Source of the DNA: RGIG3013 sp045538935
GTDB taxonomy: Bacteria > Bacillota > Clostridia > Oscillospirales > Acutalibacteraceae
Assembly: GCA_045538935.1 (NCBI GenBank)
Contig: JAZQEI010000002.1
Location: 1 to 64,000 of the forward strand
Length of the DNA stretch: 64,000 nucleotides
Direction: 5' to 3'
The stretch's first letter is position 1. Each line of letters starts with the position of its first letter. Made by a program: the position numbers and the translations under genes. This document shows positions 51,669 to 60,495 of the stretch, piece by piece. The notes beneath the pieces are model-generated. The model made no database searches and was not told the origin of the DNA. It was given only the letters and a program-made list of their open reading frames with translations.

Positions 51669-53081
51669 TTACTCCTCTACTATTGGCAAGGCTACCGAAA
51701 CTGTTGTGCCTACGCCCTCGGTTGATTCTACAAATAAAAGTCCGTTGTGTTGTTTTATAATTTCGTCGGCCATGGCAAGACCTATACCCGAACCGCGAAC
51801 GGTTTTGTTGGCCTTATAAAATTTTTCTTTAACGTGGTCTATGTCGGCCTCGGGTATGCCCACACCGGTATCGGCAATTTTTATGATTACACAGCCTTCT
51901 TCTAGTGTGTGCTCTATTAATATTTGTCCGCCTGATTCGGTGTATTTTACGGCGTTATCTATAATATTTATAAACACCTGCTTTAAACGGTTAGGGTCGC
52001 CGTAGATAATGTGCTCATATTTAGGCTCAGCATAAATAAGCTCTAATTTTTGTTGTTTTGCAAGTTCTACATACATACTTACGGCATCGTTTAAAATGCG
52101 ACAAAGGTCTATATTTTGCATTTGAAGCGTAAGTCGACCGGTTTGCATACGTGAGAAATCTAAAAGCTCTTCTACAAGGCCAGATAAACGCTCGGTTTCG
52201 CTTAAAATAACATCTAGTCCTTTATGAACAAGCTCATCAGAAGATTCGTCTAAGGTCATTTTTGCGGTTTCACCCCAACCTCGAATGGCGGTTAAAGGTG
52301 TTCTTAATTCGTGAGATACAGATGATATAAAGTCATTCTTTATTTCTTCTGCCTTTTTAAGCTCGCTTGCCATATAGTTTATGGTGTCACACAGTTCTGC
52401 AATTTCGTTCTTACCCTTTACCTGCAAGGTTGTGTTAAAGTCACCCATGGCAATTTTACGGGCCGAATTACTAACATCGGCTATTGGGCGCACGATTGAC
52501 CCAACAAAGTAAAGACCCGATAAAAGTGCAAATAAAATTATTATAACGCCAACCGAAACAACGGCTATGCTTAAAAAGAAAATTTGCCTGTCTACCGCTC
52601 TTAACGATATTACCCAACGCACCGCTCCGCCAATGCCGTTTCCGTAGTCGGCAAGCATGGTGGTCTCGGACATTATTTTCTCGCCCGTAATGCTTTTACC
52701 CTGCCAAAGACCCGTACCCGACGGTGCCGTTTTAGCCACATTATAGTCGGGCATATAGGTTTGAACCGGGTCAAAGCCTGTGGTAGTAACAAGCACTAAA
52801 CCGTTTTTATCTATAATTTGTACTTCTACCTTGTCTTTATACTCAAACTGCTCTGCGTAATCACGCGCAAGTGAATAATAACCCTCGGGAGTAGTAGCAG
52901 ACGACAACATTGTAAACGACTTTGTAAGCTCGCTTGCTTTGGTGTTTGCGGCCTGATAATAATATGTGCGAATATAAACAAGAGCAAGGGTTACAATTAG
53001 CGCAACAACGCCAAGCATTATTAAAAATATACTGTAAAACCAACGCTTAGTTATGCCCTTGACCTTAATTTCGAGCTCCAT
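51669..53081 (-). CDS. Sensor histidine kinase
   Basis: A 470-residue membrane kinase: TM1 (~13-37), extracytoplasmic sensor (~38-165), TM2 (~167-193), HAMP (~194-245), HisKA with His257 in SSVSHELRTPLTAI, and an ATPase domain with N-box INIIDNAVKYTE and G-box DTGVGIPEADI. It pairs with the response regulator encoded 34 bp upstream. The stimulus is unknown; the lipoprotein gene at the head of the operon may encode an accessory sensor. Confidence 0.94.
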   Translation of the reverse strand: MELEIKVKGITKRWFYSIFLIMLGVVALIVTLALVYIRTYYYQAANTKASELTKSFTMLSSATTPEGYYSLARDYAEQFEYKDKVEVQIIDKNGLVLVTTTGFDPVQTYMPDYNVAKTAPSGTGLWQGKSITGEKIMSETTMLADYGNGIGGAVRWVISLRAVDRQIFFLSIAVVSVGVIIILFALLSGLYFVGSIVRPIADVSNSARKIAMGDFNTTLQVKGKNEIAELCDTINYMASELKKAEEIKNDFISSVSHELRTPLTAIRGWGETAKMTLDESSDELVHKGLDVILSETERLSGLVEELLDFSRMQTGRLTLQMQNIDLCRILNDAVSMYVELAKQQKLELIYAEPKYEHIIYGDPNRLKQVFINIIDNAVKYTESGGQILIEHTLEEGCVIIKIADTGVGIPEADIDHVKEKFYKANKTVRGSGIGLAMADEIIKQHNGLLFVESTEGVGTTVSVALPIVEE

Positions 53082-53115
53082 AACACTACTCCTTTCTGTT
53101 AATTTTAAAATTCAA

Positions 53116-53820
53116 TTAGTCTTCGGTGTTCCACTTATAGCCCATGCCCCAAACTGTTACAAGGTGTTTTGGGTTACCCGGCTCGTCTTCTATTTTCATA
53201 CGTAATCTGCGAATATTTACGTCTACTATTTTTTCTTCGCCGTAATAGTTAGTGCCCCAAACTCTATTTAAAATATCGGTACGCTCTATGGCGGTGTCGG
53301 GATTAGTGAAGAAATATTCTATAATTTGGAACTCTACCTGGGTGAGTTCTATGTTTTTATCGTTCTTTAAAAGGGTGTGACGGCGCAAATTAAGTGTAAA
53401 CTCGCCGAGTTTTATTTCATCGGAATTTTTATTGCCCGATGCAGAGTTAACCTCTACTCTACGATATAGCGAATCTACTCTGGCAAGTAATTCTGCAGGA
53501 GAAAAGGGCTTTGTAATGTAGTCATCGGCGCCCATCATAAGACCGCTTATTTTATCCATTTCTTGTGTGCGGGCAGTAAGCATAATAATACCAAGCTTGT
53601 TTGATACCTTTCTGAGCTCTTTGCAAAGTGTAAAGCCATCCATACCCGGCATAGAAACATCTAAAAGAGCGATATCAAAGCTTTCGGGCGCGGTTAAAAA
53701 TATATCTAAGGCCTCTTCGCCGCTGCCGGCTTGTACTGTTGTGTAGCCTGCACGGTTTAAATTTATGGCTTCAAACTCGCGAATGGCAACTTCATCTTCA
53801 ACAAGTAAAATTCTTTTCAT
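53116..53820 (-). CDS. OmpR-family response regulator
   Basis: A 234-residue regulator with receiver phosphorylation site Asp54 in ALLDVSMPGMDG, the conserved lysine in YITKPFSPAE and a C-terminal winged helix (TQVEFQIIEYFF, VDVNIRRLRMKIE). Starts after AAGGAG. Cognate of the kinase at 51669. Confidence 0.95.
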   Translation of the reverse strand: MKRILLVEDEVAIREFEAINLNRAGYTTVQAGSGEEALDIFLTAPESFDIALLDVSMPGMDGFTLCKELRKVSNKLGIIMLTARTQEMDKISGLMMGADDYITKPFSPAELLARVDSLYRRVEVNSASGNKNSDEIKLGEFTLNLRRHTLLKNDKNIELTQVEFQIIEYFFTNPDTAIERTDILNRVWGTNYYGEEKIVDVNIRRLRMKIEDEPGNPKHLVTVWGMGYKWNTED

Positions 53821-53831
53821 TAGTTTACTCC

Positions 53832-55148
53832 TTATCCAATAAGCTTAAACATTTTCTTTAGCTGTTCTATATCAACCTGTGATTCTTCCATTAAGTTTAT
53901 AGATGCAACATATACCGTACCGTCTTGACGTATTAGTTCAAACAGCTCACCTCTGTTGTAATCGGCCGAGTCCCACTCGGTTTCGGACACAAGCTGTACC
54001 CTAAACAGTTCGTTAAGAGCCATATTGTCTTTTTTATCCCAAAGGTAAATAATACGCAATCTTGACGGAATTTTACGGGTTAGGGTTATGTTTTCTTCAG
54101 ACAAAAAGTCTGGAAGCAATAAATAATAGCCGTCGGTATAGTTCATAATGGTGCGAGCTACGGGCTTTAGTGCAGAGTCTTCTACAGTAGACCACTCGGT
54201 AATATATGCACGTTCTGAATCAGAAAGCTGCTCGGCGGTGGGTAGCACCTTCATTATGGGAATATCTATTGTGCCGTCTGAGTCAAAATCACGACTGGTA
54301 ATGCTTGAGTTTCTAAAGGTTGCGGTGGTTTCGGTGGTTAGCGGATCATAAAAAATACTGCTTAAGATATTTTCATTAAAGGTTATTACCTCGGTTAACA
54401 TTCCGGTTCCCTTTTGAGCGTCTATGAAAACGGCGCTCATACCGTTTGCCTTAGATATTTGCGGTAGTGAGTGCTGTGTAACACTCGCATCTAACAGACA
54501 GTTGGCAATTTCGGTAACACCTTGTTCGGTTAAGGAAAACAGTCTTGCTACGGAGATCTTTTCGGCTATGCTGTGGTAGTTTATAAATAACTCGTTTTGT
54601 GAGTTTGCATCTAAATCACAAATTAAAAAGCCGCTGTATTTTTCTAGCAAGCGCTGTGTTAATTTGCCGTCGGAAACCGAATAAATGGCAACCTGTCGGT
54701 CGGCCGTACCGAAAACGTTCCAACCTACTACAATCTCGCTTATGCCATCGTTATCCATATCGGAAAACAGAATTTGCTCTACACCGGTTGCAGTAATTGA
54801 GTTGTCGTTAACCGTAACCCATTTACCGTTTATGTTGCAAATATATGCTAAATGCAGTGTTACAACACCGTCGGTAGTGGTAGAGTAAAAAGCAAACGCT
54901 TCGTTTATTAAATCGTTATTAATATCGTGCAGAACGAAGGCCGACTGATATTTTCCGGATTCTGGATATTTTAGGGTGTAGGCCTTTTTTGCGTAAGAAT
55001 CTAGAGCCTGCTTTACAAGACCCATTTCGCCCGCGGGGTTAGGTGGAGATAAAAGGGCAGAAATATCGCTATCAAAACTGGTGCAAGCCGTAAGAGTAAA
55101 CGCAAAAATTAGGCATAGCACTAAAGCAATAAAACGTTTTATCTTCAA
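53832..55148 (-). CDS. Lipoprotein of unknown function heading the two-component operon
   Basis: A TTG at 55148 behind AGGGGGAG gives 438 residues, opening with a signal peptide and lipobox LTACT. The body has repeated short beta motifs with Asp-rich turns (FVLHDINNDLINEAF, FSDMDNDGISEIVVGW, ICDLDANSQNELFINY, FDSDGTIDIPIM). These resemble FG-GAP/VCBS-type beta-propeller blades. Location is the outer face of the membrane. It lies 11 bp before the response regulator, so a link to the sensor is likely (inference). Confidence 0.8.
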   Translation of the reverse strand: MKIKRFIALVLCLIFAFTLTACTSFDSDISALLSPPNPAGEMGLVKQALDSYAKKAYTLKYPESGKYQSAFVLHDINNDLINEAFAFYSTTTDGVVTLHLAYICNINGKWVTVNDNSITATGVEQILFSDMDNDGISEIVVGWNVFGTADRQVAIYSVSDGKLTQRLLEKYSGFLICDLDANSQNELFINYHSIAEKISVARLFSLTEQGVTEIANCLLDASVTQHSLPQISKANGMSAVFIDAQKGTGMLTEVITFNENILSSIFYDPLTTETTATFRNSSITSRDFDSDGTIDIPIMKVLPTAEQLSDSERAYITEWSTVEDSALKPVARTIMNYTDGYYLLLPDFLSEENITLTRKIPSRLRIIYLWDKKDNMALNELFRVQLVSETEWDSADYNRGELFELIRQDGTVYVASINLMEESQVDIEQLKKMFKLIG

Positions 55149-55189
55149 AAAACACTCCCCCTTTGTAAAAATATATCTATACAAAATAA

Positions 55190-55218
55190 AGTATATCACA
55201 AGTTACTAAATTTCTCAA
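55190..55218 (-). promoter_or_regulatory. Promoter of the lipoprotein-to-pgsA operon
   Basis: On the minus strand TTGAGA (55213-55218), 17-bp spacer, TATACT (55190-55195). Nine closely packed genes follow up to the terminator at 46141. Confidence 0.78.
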
Positions 55219-55254
55219 CAATTTTATTATAATATATATATAATATTTTAATGC

Positions 55255-55286
55255 AAAAAAAGATATCCGACTAATTGTCGGATATC
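55255..55286 (-). terminator. Terminator of secA-pepF overlapping the pepF stop
   Basis: GATATCCGAC/GTCGGATATC with a 5-nt loop and seven T on the minus strand. The upstream arm is made of the last pepF codons. Confidence 0.9.
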
Positions 55287-57073
55287 AACTGTTCTAATTC
55301 TTTTACTGTATTGCCAAAAAGTTCTAATGCAGTATTTATGGGCTCGGGAGTGTACATATCGACCCCTGCAATTTTTAAAAGTTCTACCGGTGCATCGCTG
55401 CCGCCGGAAGATAAGAATTTTTTGTACTGCTCGGCTGCAGTTTTGCCGTTTTTTAGAATGTTATCGGCTATTTTTACTGCGGCAGAAAAACCTGTAGCGT
55501 ACTGGAACACATAGTAGTTATAGAAAAAGTGGGGTATTCTTGCCCATTCGAGTGCAATATTATCGTCACTTTCCATATCATCGCCAAAATAAAGCTTGTT
55601 TAATTTTAAATATTCTTGGCTTAAAATTTCGGCAGTAAGGGTTGTGCCGCTCTCGGCAAGAGTGCCCATTTTAAGCTCAAACTCGGCAAACATTGTTTGT
55701 CTGAAAAGCGTACCCTTAAACTGATCTAAAAAGTGATTTAAAAGGTATGCTTTTTCCTTTTTATCGGTGGCCTTTTTAAGCAAATAACGCATTAGTAAAA
55801 CCTCGTTTACGGTAGAGGCAACTTCGGCCACAAAAATAACATAATCGGCAGTACAAACGGGCTGATTTTTAGTGCTCAAATACGAGTGCATAGCATGGCC
55901 TAACTCGTGAGCTATGGTAAACATACTTTCTAAATTATCTTTTTGGTTTAAAAGCACATATGGGTGCGGACGGGCATTTGACGAACAGTATGCGCCCGAG
56001 CGTTTGCCCTTGTTTTCATAAACATCTATCCACCTATTATTAAAAGCAGTGTTTAAAACCTCAATATAGTCGTCACCCAAAACGGCAAGTGCATCAAGCA
56101 CAGTTTGTTTTGCTTCGCAATAGGGGATTTCTTTATCAAAATCGCTCACAATAGGGGTGTAAACATCGTACATAGCAAGAGTATCTACACCTAAAGCCTT
56201 TTTTCTAAGGCTCACGTAAGAATACATTTTTTTGAGATTTTCATGCACCGTTTCAATTAGGTTATGATAAACTTCTTCGGGCACGCGAGTAGAGTCTAAC
56301 GCGGCAGACAGGGTGTTTTTATAGCCTCTTGCGTCTGAATAAAATTTTAGAGTTTTAAACTGTGCATCTAACGTGGCAGCAACGGTGTTTTTAAAGCCGC
56401 CAAGGGTTTTATAGTAGGTGTTGTAGGTGTTTTTGCGCAAAACCCTATCGGCACTTTCTAAAAGCGGAACAAAGGTACCGTTAGAAAGAGTGTGCGAGTT
56501 GCCGTCTTTATCTAAAACGAGCTCAAAAGTTAAATCAGCATCGCGGAAAACCGATGCGATATTATCGGGTGAATCGGCTAAAACGCCCACTGCGGCAAGC
56601 AATTTTTCTTCTTTTTCAGACAAAATGTGCGCCTTTTTGCGTCTTACATTTAAAATTGGTGTTTTGTACTCTAAAAGGGCATCACACTCAGAAAAAAATG
56701 CATCAATTTGGTTGTCTGTAAGGTCTAAAATCTCGTTTTTATAAAACGAGGTTGCCTTGTTAACATCGGCCACCAAGGCTATTGCCTTGCCACGCAAATC
56801 TTGGTAAAAACCGTTGGTGGTATCAACATCGGCAGAGCAATTTGCATAGGAATAAAGTTTAGACAAGCGAACATCAAATTCGTCGTAAAGGCGCAAAAAC
56901 GCCAATAAATCGGCAGAGTTATTAAGCTTGCCCTTATAAAACTCTAGTCTTGTAATATCGTTTAATAACGATTCATACTCTGCTTGCCAGTCGGAATCGG
57001 TTGCAAAAATATCCGACAAATTCCAGGTGTCGTTTATGTTGATTTCGCACCTGTTTTTTATTGTATTGTTCAT
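55271..57073 (-). CDS. pepF: Oligoendopeptidase F (M3 family)
   Basis: A 600-residue cytoplasmic zinc endopeptidase that degrades short peptides. The zinc motif is FTIAHELGHAMHSY (HExxH), with the third ligand in the following ASTVNEVLL helix. Length is normal. AGAGGT precedes the ATG. It lies 12 bp behind secA, so it may clear signal peptides (inference). Confidence 0.95.
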   Translation of the reverse strand: MNNTIKNRCEININDTWNLSDIFATDSDWQAEYESLLNDITRLEFYKGKLNNSADLLAFLRLYDEFDVRLSKLYSYANCSADVDTTNGFYQDLRGKAIALVADVNKATSFYKNEILDLTDNQIDAFFSECDALLEYKTPILNVRRKKAHILSEKEEKLLAAVGVLADSPDNIASVFRDADLTFELVLDKDGNSHTLSNGTFVPLLESADRVLRKNTYNTYYKTLGGFKNTVAATLDAQFKTLKFYSDARGYKNTLSAALDSTRVPEEVYHNLIETVHENLKKMYSYVSLRKKALGVDTLAMYDVYTPIVSDFDKEIPYCEAKQTVLDALAVLGDDYIEVLNTAFNNRWIDVYENKGKRSGAYCSSNARPHPYVLLNQKDNLESMFTIAHELGHAMHSYLSTKNQPVCTADYVIFVAEVASTVNEVLLMRYLLKKATDKKEKAYLLNHFLDQFKGTLFRQTMFAEFELKMGTLAESGTTLTAEILSQEYLKLNKLYFGDDMESDDNIALEWARIPHFFYNYYVFQYATGFSAAVKIADNILKNGKTAAEQYKKFLSSGGSDAPVELLKIAGVDMYTPEPINTALELFGNTVKELEQLISDN

Positions 57074-57085
57074 AAATACCTCTTA

Positions 57086-59815
57086 TTATTCTTCGTCTTT
57101 GCCGCAGCAACGCTTATATTTTTTACCGCTGCCGCAAGGACATGGTGCGTTTTTAGATATACCCGAGCGGCTCTTTTTAGGAGCAGAACCGCCTAAATTT
57201 TCGGTTCCTTGTTGACTTTTGCCTCGGTTTATTGCCTCATTTTTTACAAGTTGTACCGTTAAAACATTTTTAGCGGTTTTTTCTTTTATAGATTCTGTCA
57301 TACTCTCGAACATATCGTAACTTTCGTTGCGGTATGCAACAACGGGGTCGTGCTGACCGTAGGAGCGAAGATGTATGCCTTGACGTAAATCATCCATGGC
57401 ATCGATATGGTCTTGCCAAGAGGAATCTACATTTGTAAGCAGTACAAAGCGCTCGAGCTCACGCATAAGTTCACTGCCAAACAGTTCTTCGCGCTGGGCA
57501 TGAATTTCGCGGGCCTTTTGCTTTAATATTGCAGCTACATCTTCGGGGTCGGTATCAGATAACTGCTGAACAGAAAACTTAAGGTCGGACTCATTACAAA
57601 GCCAACCCGCAAAATAGCGGCGGAGTCCATCTAAATTCCAGTTGTCGTGTACTTCTGCATCGTTTAAATAGGTGGCAACGGCAGAGTCGATAGTGTCGTC
57701 TAACATCTTTAAAACAGTATCTTTAATGCTTTCGCCATCGAGCACCTTGTTACGCTGGGTATAAATAACATTACGTTGTTGATTTAATACGTCGTCAAAA
57801 TCTAAAACGCTCTTTCTTGAGGCAAAGTTGCGACTTTCTACCCTTTGCTGTGATGACTCTATAGCTTTAGAGAGCATTGGGTTTTGAATAGGCATATTTT
57901 CATCGAACTTAAAGGTATCGAGAATATTATAAAAACGCTCACCCGCAAACAAACGAAGCAAATCGTCCTCGGCAGAAAGGTAGAATACGGTTTTACCGGC
58001 ATCGCCCTGACGACCTGCGCGGCCGCGAAGCTGGTTATCAATACGTCTTGACTCGTGGCGCTCGGTGCCTATAATAAGCAGACCGCCCGCTTGTTTTACC
58101 TGTTCGGCTTCGGGTGCGATTTCGGCCTTATATTTGTTATACAACTCGGTATAACGCGCTCTGGCCGATAAAATTTCGGCATCTTTAGTTTCGGCAAAGC
58201 CTGTGGCAAGAGAAATAAGCTCGTCACTTAAGCCCTCTTTTCTCAAAGTGGCCTTTGCTAAATATTCGGCATTACCGCCAAGCATAATATCGGTACCGCG
58301 GCCGGCCATATTGGTTGCAATGGTAACGGCATAGGGTTTACCTGCTTGGGCTATAATTTCGGCCTCTTTTTCGTGATGCTTAGCATTTAATACATTGTGC
58401 TTTACACCGCGTTTTTTAAGCATTGCGCTTAAAAGTTCACTCTTTTCAATGGTAACTGTACCAACAAGTACCGGTTGACCCTTAGAGTTAGCCTCTATAA
58501 TTTGATTTATAACAGCCATAAACTTTGCGCGCTCGGTTTTATAGAGCACGTCGGGGCAGTCTTCTCTTATAAGGGGTTTATTTGTTGGAATTTCTATAAC
58601 GTCTAGTTTGTAAATAGCTCTAAATTCCTCTTCTTCGGTTACGGCAGTACCGGTCATACCCGATAATTTGTCGTAAAGGCGGAAGAAGTTTTGGAATGTA
58701 ATGGTGGCTAAGGTTTTAGACTCGTTTGCAACTGTTACGTTTTCTTTGGCCTCTATAGCTTGGTGCAAACCGTCGGAATAACGGCGACCAAACATTAGTC
58801 GTCCTGTAAATTCGTCAACAATAATTACTTCGCCATCTTTTACAACATAGTCAACATCACGCTTCATAATACCATGAGCGCGTATGGCTTGGTTTACATG
58901 GTGAGAAATTGTAATGTTTTCGGCATCGTTAAGATTATCTATCTTAAAAAATGCCTCGGCCTTTTTAACGCCGTCGGGAGTAAGGGTTACCGATTTTGCT
59001 TTTTCATCTACTACATAATCGCCGTCTAGGTTTAAATCTTCATCGCTTACCTTAGAATCGGACTCTTTTACCCTTATTGCCTTTAGCGATTTTGCAAAAT
59101 TGTTAGCAAGAGTGTAAATTTCGGAGGATTTATCGCCCGTGCCCGAAATGATAAGGGGTGTTCTGGCTTCGTCAATTAAAATAGAGTCAACCTCGTCGAC
59201 AATGGCAAAGTTGTGACCTCTTTGTACCTTATGCTCTTTGTATTTGACCATATTATCTCTTAAATAGTCAAAACCAAGCTCGTTATTGGTACAATAGGTA
59301 ATGTCGGCATTGTAAGCCTCGCGGCGTTCGTCGTTAGACATATCGTGAACAATAAGTCCAACGCTTAAACCTAAAAAGCGGTATAATTTACCCATCCACT
59401 CGCTGTCACGTCTGGCAAGATAATCGTTTACCGTTACTATGTGAACACCTTTGCCGCTTAAAGCGTTTAAATATGCGGGCAAGGTTGCAACTAAGGTTTT
59501 ACCCTCACCTGTGCGCATTTCGCTTATTCTGCCTTGATGAAGCACAATGCCGCCCAAAATTTGAACCGGGAAATGACGCATATTAAGCACTCTGTCGGCG
59601 CCCTCTATACAAACGGCAAATGCTTCGGGCAAAATGCTATCTAATGTTTCGCCGTTAGCCACCCTTTGTTTGAACTCTTCAGTTTTAGCCCTAAGCTCGT
59701 CATCAGACAGGGCTTTGTATTCAGCCTCGTAAGATAAAACCTTTTGTTTTAAAGGCTCTATTTTTTTAAGCTCTTTGGCCGAGTAATTGCCGAAAATTGA
59801 TTGTAAAAATCCCAT
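57086..59815 (-). CDS. secA: Preprotein translocase ATPase SecA
   Basis: Start at 59815 (909 aa) with AAGGAG; an upstream ATG at 59896 overlaps the promoter. All SecA parts are present: MRTGEGKTLVATLPAYL Walker A, IVDEVDSILIDEARTPL, motif with TNMAGRGTDI, the helical wing, and a C-terminal zinc tail CPCGSGKKYKRCCG that binds SecB or ribosomes. Confidence 0.97.
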   Translation of the reverse strand: MGFLQSIFGNYSAKELKKIEPLKQKVLSYEAEYKALSDDELRAKTEEFKQRVANGETLDSILPEAFAVCIEGADRVLNMRHFPVQILGGIVLHQGRISEMRTGEGKTLVATLPAYLNALSGKGVHIVTVNDYLARRDSEWMGKLYRFLGLSVGLIVHDMSNDERREAYNADITYCTNNELGFDYLRDNMVKYKEHKVQRGHNFAIVDEVDSILIDEARTPLIISGTGDKSSEIYTLANNFAKSLKAIRVKESDSKVSDEDLNLDGDYVVDEKAKSVTLTPDGVKKAEAFFKIDNLNDAENITISHHVNQAIRAHGIMKRDVDYVVKDGEVIIVDEFTGRLMFGRRYSDGLHQAIEAKENVTVANESKTLATITFQNFFRLYDKLSGMTGTAVTEEEEFRAIYKLDVIEIPTNKPLIREDCPDVLYKTERAKFMAVINQIIEANSKGQPVLVGTVTIEKSELLSAMLKKRGVKHNVLNAKHHEKEAEIIAQAGKPYAVTIATNMAGRGTDIMLGGNAEYLAKATLRKEGLSDELISLATGFAETKDAEILSARARYTELYNKYKAEIAPEAEQVKQAGGLLIIGTERHESRRIDNQLRGRAGRQGDAGKTVFYLSAEDDLLRLFAGERFYNILDTFKFDENMPIQNPMLSKAIESSQQRVESRNFASRKSVLDFDDVLNQQRNVIYTQRNKVLDGESIKDTVLKMLDDTIDSAVATYLNDAEVHDNWNLDGLRRYFAGWLCNESDLKFSVQQLSDTDPEDVAAILKQKAREIHAQREELFGSELMRELERFVLLTNVDSSWQDHIDAMDDLRQGIHLRSYGQHDPVVAYRNESYDMFESMTESIKEKTAKNVLTVQLVKNEAINRGKSQQGTENLGGSAPKKSRSGISKNAPCPCGSGKKYKRCCGKDEE

Positions 59816-59867
59816 TTTAAACTCCTTAAAATAAATACAAAAAGTTTGCAAAAGATATATATGAATT

Positions 59868-59896
59868 ATTTTACCACAAAAGCTTAAAATGAGCAA
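59868..59896 (-). promoter_or_regulatory. Promoter of secA-pepF
   Basis: On the minus strand TTGCTC (59891-59896), 17-bp spacer, TAAAAT (59868-59873). Confidence 0.7.
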
Positions 59897-59943
59897 GGAT
59901 ATATGTGGTTTTAAACTGTAAAATTTATGTTAATAAAAAAGTG

Positions 59944-59972
59944 TTGACAAACGACAAAAATTTGTATATAAT
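59944..59972 (+). promoter_or_regulatory. Consensus promoter of the tRNA-Met/Glu pair
   Basis: TTGACA (59944-59949), 17-bp spacer, TATAAT (59967-59972): both hexamers match consensus. Confidence 0.9.
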
Positions 59973-60001
59973 AGTTTGGCTATCTGATGTTAGCCATACA
60001 T

Positions 60002-60078
60002 GGCGGTATAGCTCAGTTGGCTAGAGCATTCGGTTCATACCCGAAGTGTCGTTGGTTCAAATCCGACTGCCGCTACCA
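60002..60078 (+). tRNA. Elongator tRNA-Met (CAT)
   Basis: 77 nt with encoded CCA. Anticodon arm TTCGG-TTCATAC-CCGAA gives CAT; the acceptor starts with G and lacks the initiator C1-A72 mismatch. A tRNA-Ile with lysidine-modified CAT cannot be excluded but is less likely. Confidence 0.93.
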
Positions 60079-60081
60079 TGC

Positions 60082-60157
60082 GGCCCGGTGGTCAAGAGGC
60101 CTAAGACACCGCCCTTTCACGGCGGTAACACGGGTTCGAATCCCGTCCGGGTCACCA
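60082..60157 (+). tRNA. tRNA-Glu (TTC)
   Basis: 76 nt with encoded CCA, three bases after tRNA-Met. Anticodon arm CCGCC-CTTTCAC-GGCGG gives TTC. T-arm CGGGTTCGAATCCCG. Confidence 0.95.
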
Positions 60158-60161
60158 TAAT

Positions 60162-60200
60162 AATAAGCACTGCACTTTTGTGCGGTGCTTATTGTTTTTT
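60162..60200 (+). terminator. Terminator after tRNA-Glu
   Basis: AATAAGCAC and GCAC pair with GTGC and GTGCTTATT across a TTTT loop; a GTTTTTT run follows. Confidence 0.88.
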
Positions 60201-60211
60201 GCGAAGCAAAA

Positions 60212-60351
60212 GGCGGGATTCGAACCAGGAATGGGGGCGAACACCGAGTATTAACGAGGTAAGAAGCGACATATAAACAGTTCAGTGAACTGTTTATTCA
60301 TTCCTCCAAAGGAGCGAAAGCGACTGCGATAAAATCCCGTCCGGGTCACCA
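60212..60351 (+). repeat. tRNA-derived fold-back element behind tRNA-Glu
   Basis: It starts with an inverted T-arm copy (CGGGATTCGAACC, 60214-60226). Next come CGAGTATTAACGAG and a perfect 11-bp palindrome ATAAACAGTTC-N3-GAACTGTTTAT (60273-60297). It ends with an exact 19-nt direct copy of the tRNA-Glu 3' end including CCA (60333-60351, identical to 60139-60157). The order and spacing match the element behind tRNA-fMet, but the tRNA-derived parts belong to tRNA-Glu. Confidence 0.85.
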
Positions 60352-60359
60352 AACGAAAC

Positions 60360-60425
60360 GAAATGTCACACAAAACAAGGCAAATGTCACACGAAATGTC
60401 ACACAAAGCACGGCAAAATTCACAC
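60360..60425. repeat. 33-bp tandem repeat, two copies
   Basis: 60360-60392 and 60393-60425 agree at 29 of 33 positions; a shortened third unit follows. Each unit holds AATGTCACAC-like words. No coding role is evident. Confidence 0.8.
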
Positions 60426-60460
60426 GAAAATTCACACGAAAATTTAAGAATATAAAACCA

Positions 60461-60487
60461 AAAAGCCACACAAAAAGTGTGGCTTTT
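60461..60487. terminator. Terminator of gatB-ansA-alaX
   Basis: AAAAGCCACAC/GTGTGGCTTTT with a 5-nt loop, nine bases past the last stop codon. Confidence 0.88.
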
Positions 60488-60495
60488 GTTATTTT

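Noticed and set aside
60046..60276. 76-codon frame over tRNA-Met and tRNA-Glu
   Set aside because: It is a translation of two tRNA genes; no ribosome binding site.
60360..60445. CRISPR array
   Set aside because: Repeats are adjacent without unique spacers, diverged, and no cas gene is nearby.
60251..60469. Minus-strand frame with Cys-rich repeats
   Set aside because: The periodic residues come from the 33-bp tandem repeat and part of the fold-back element.
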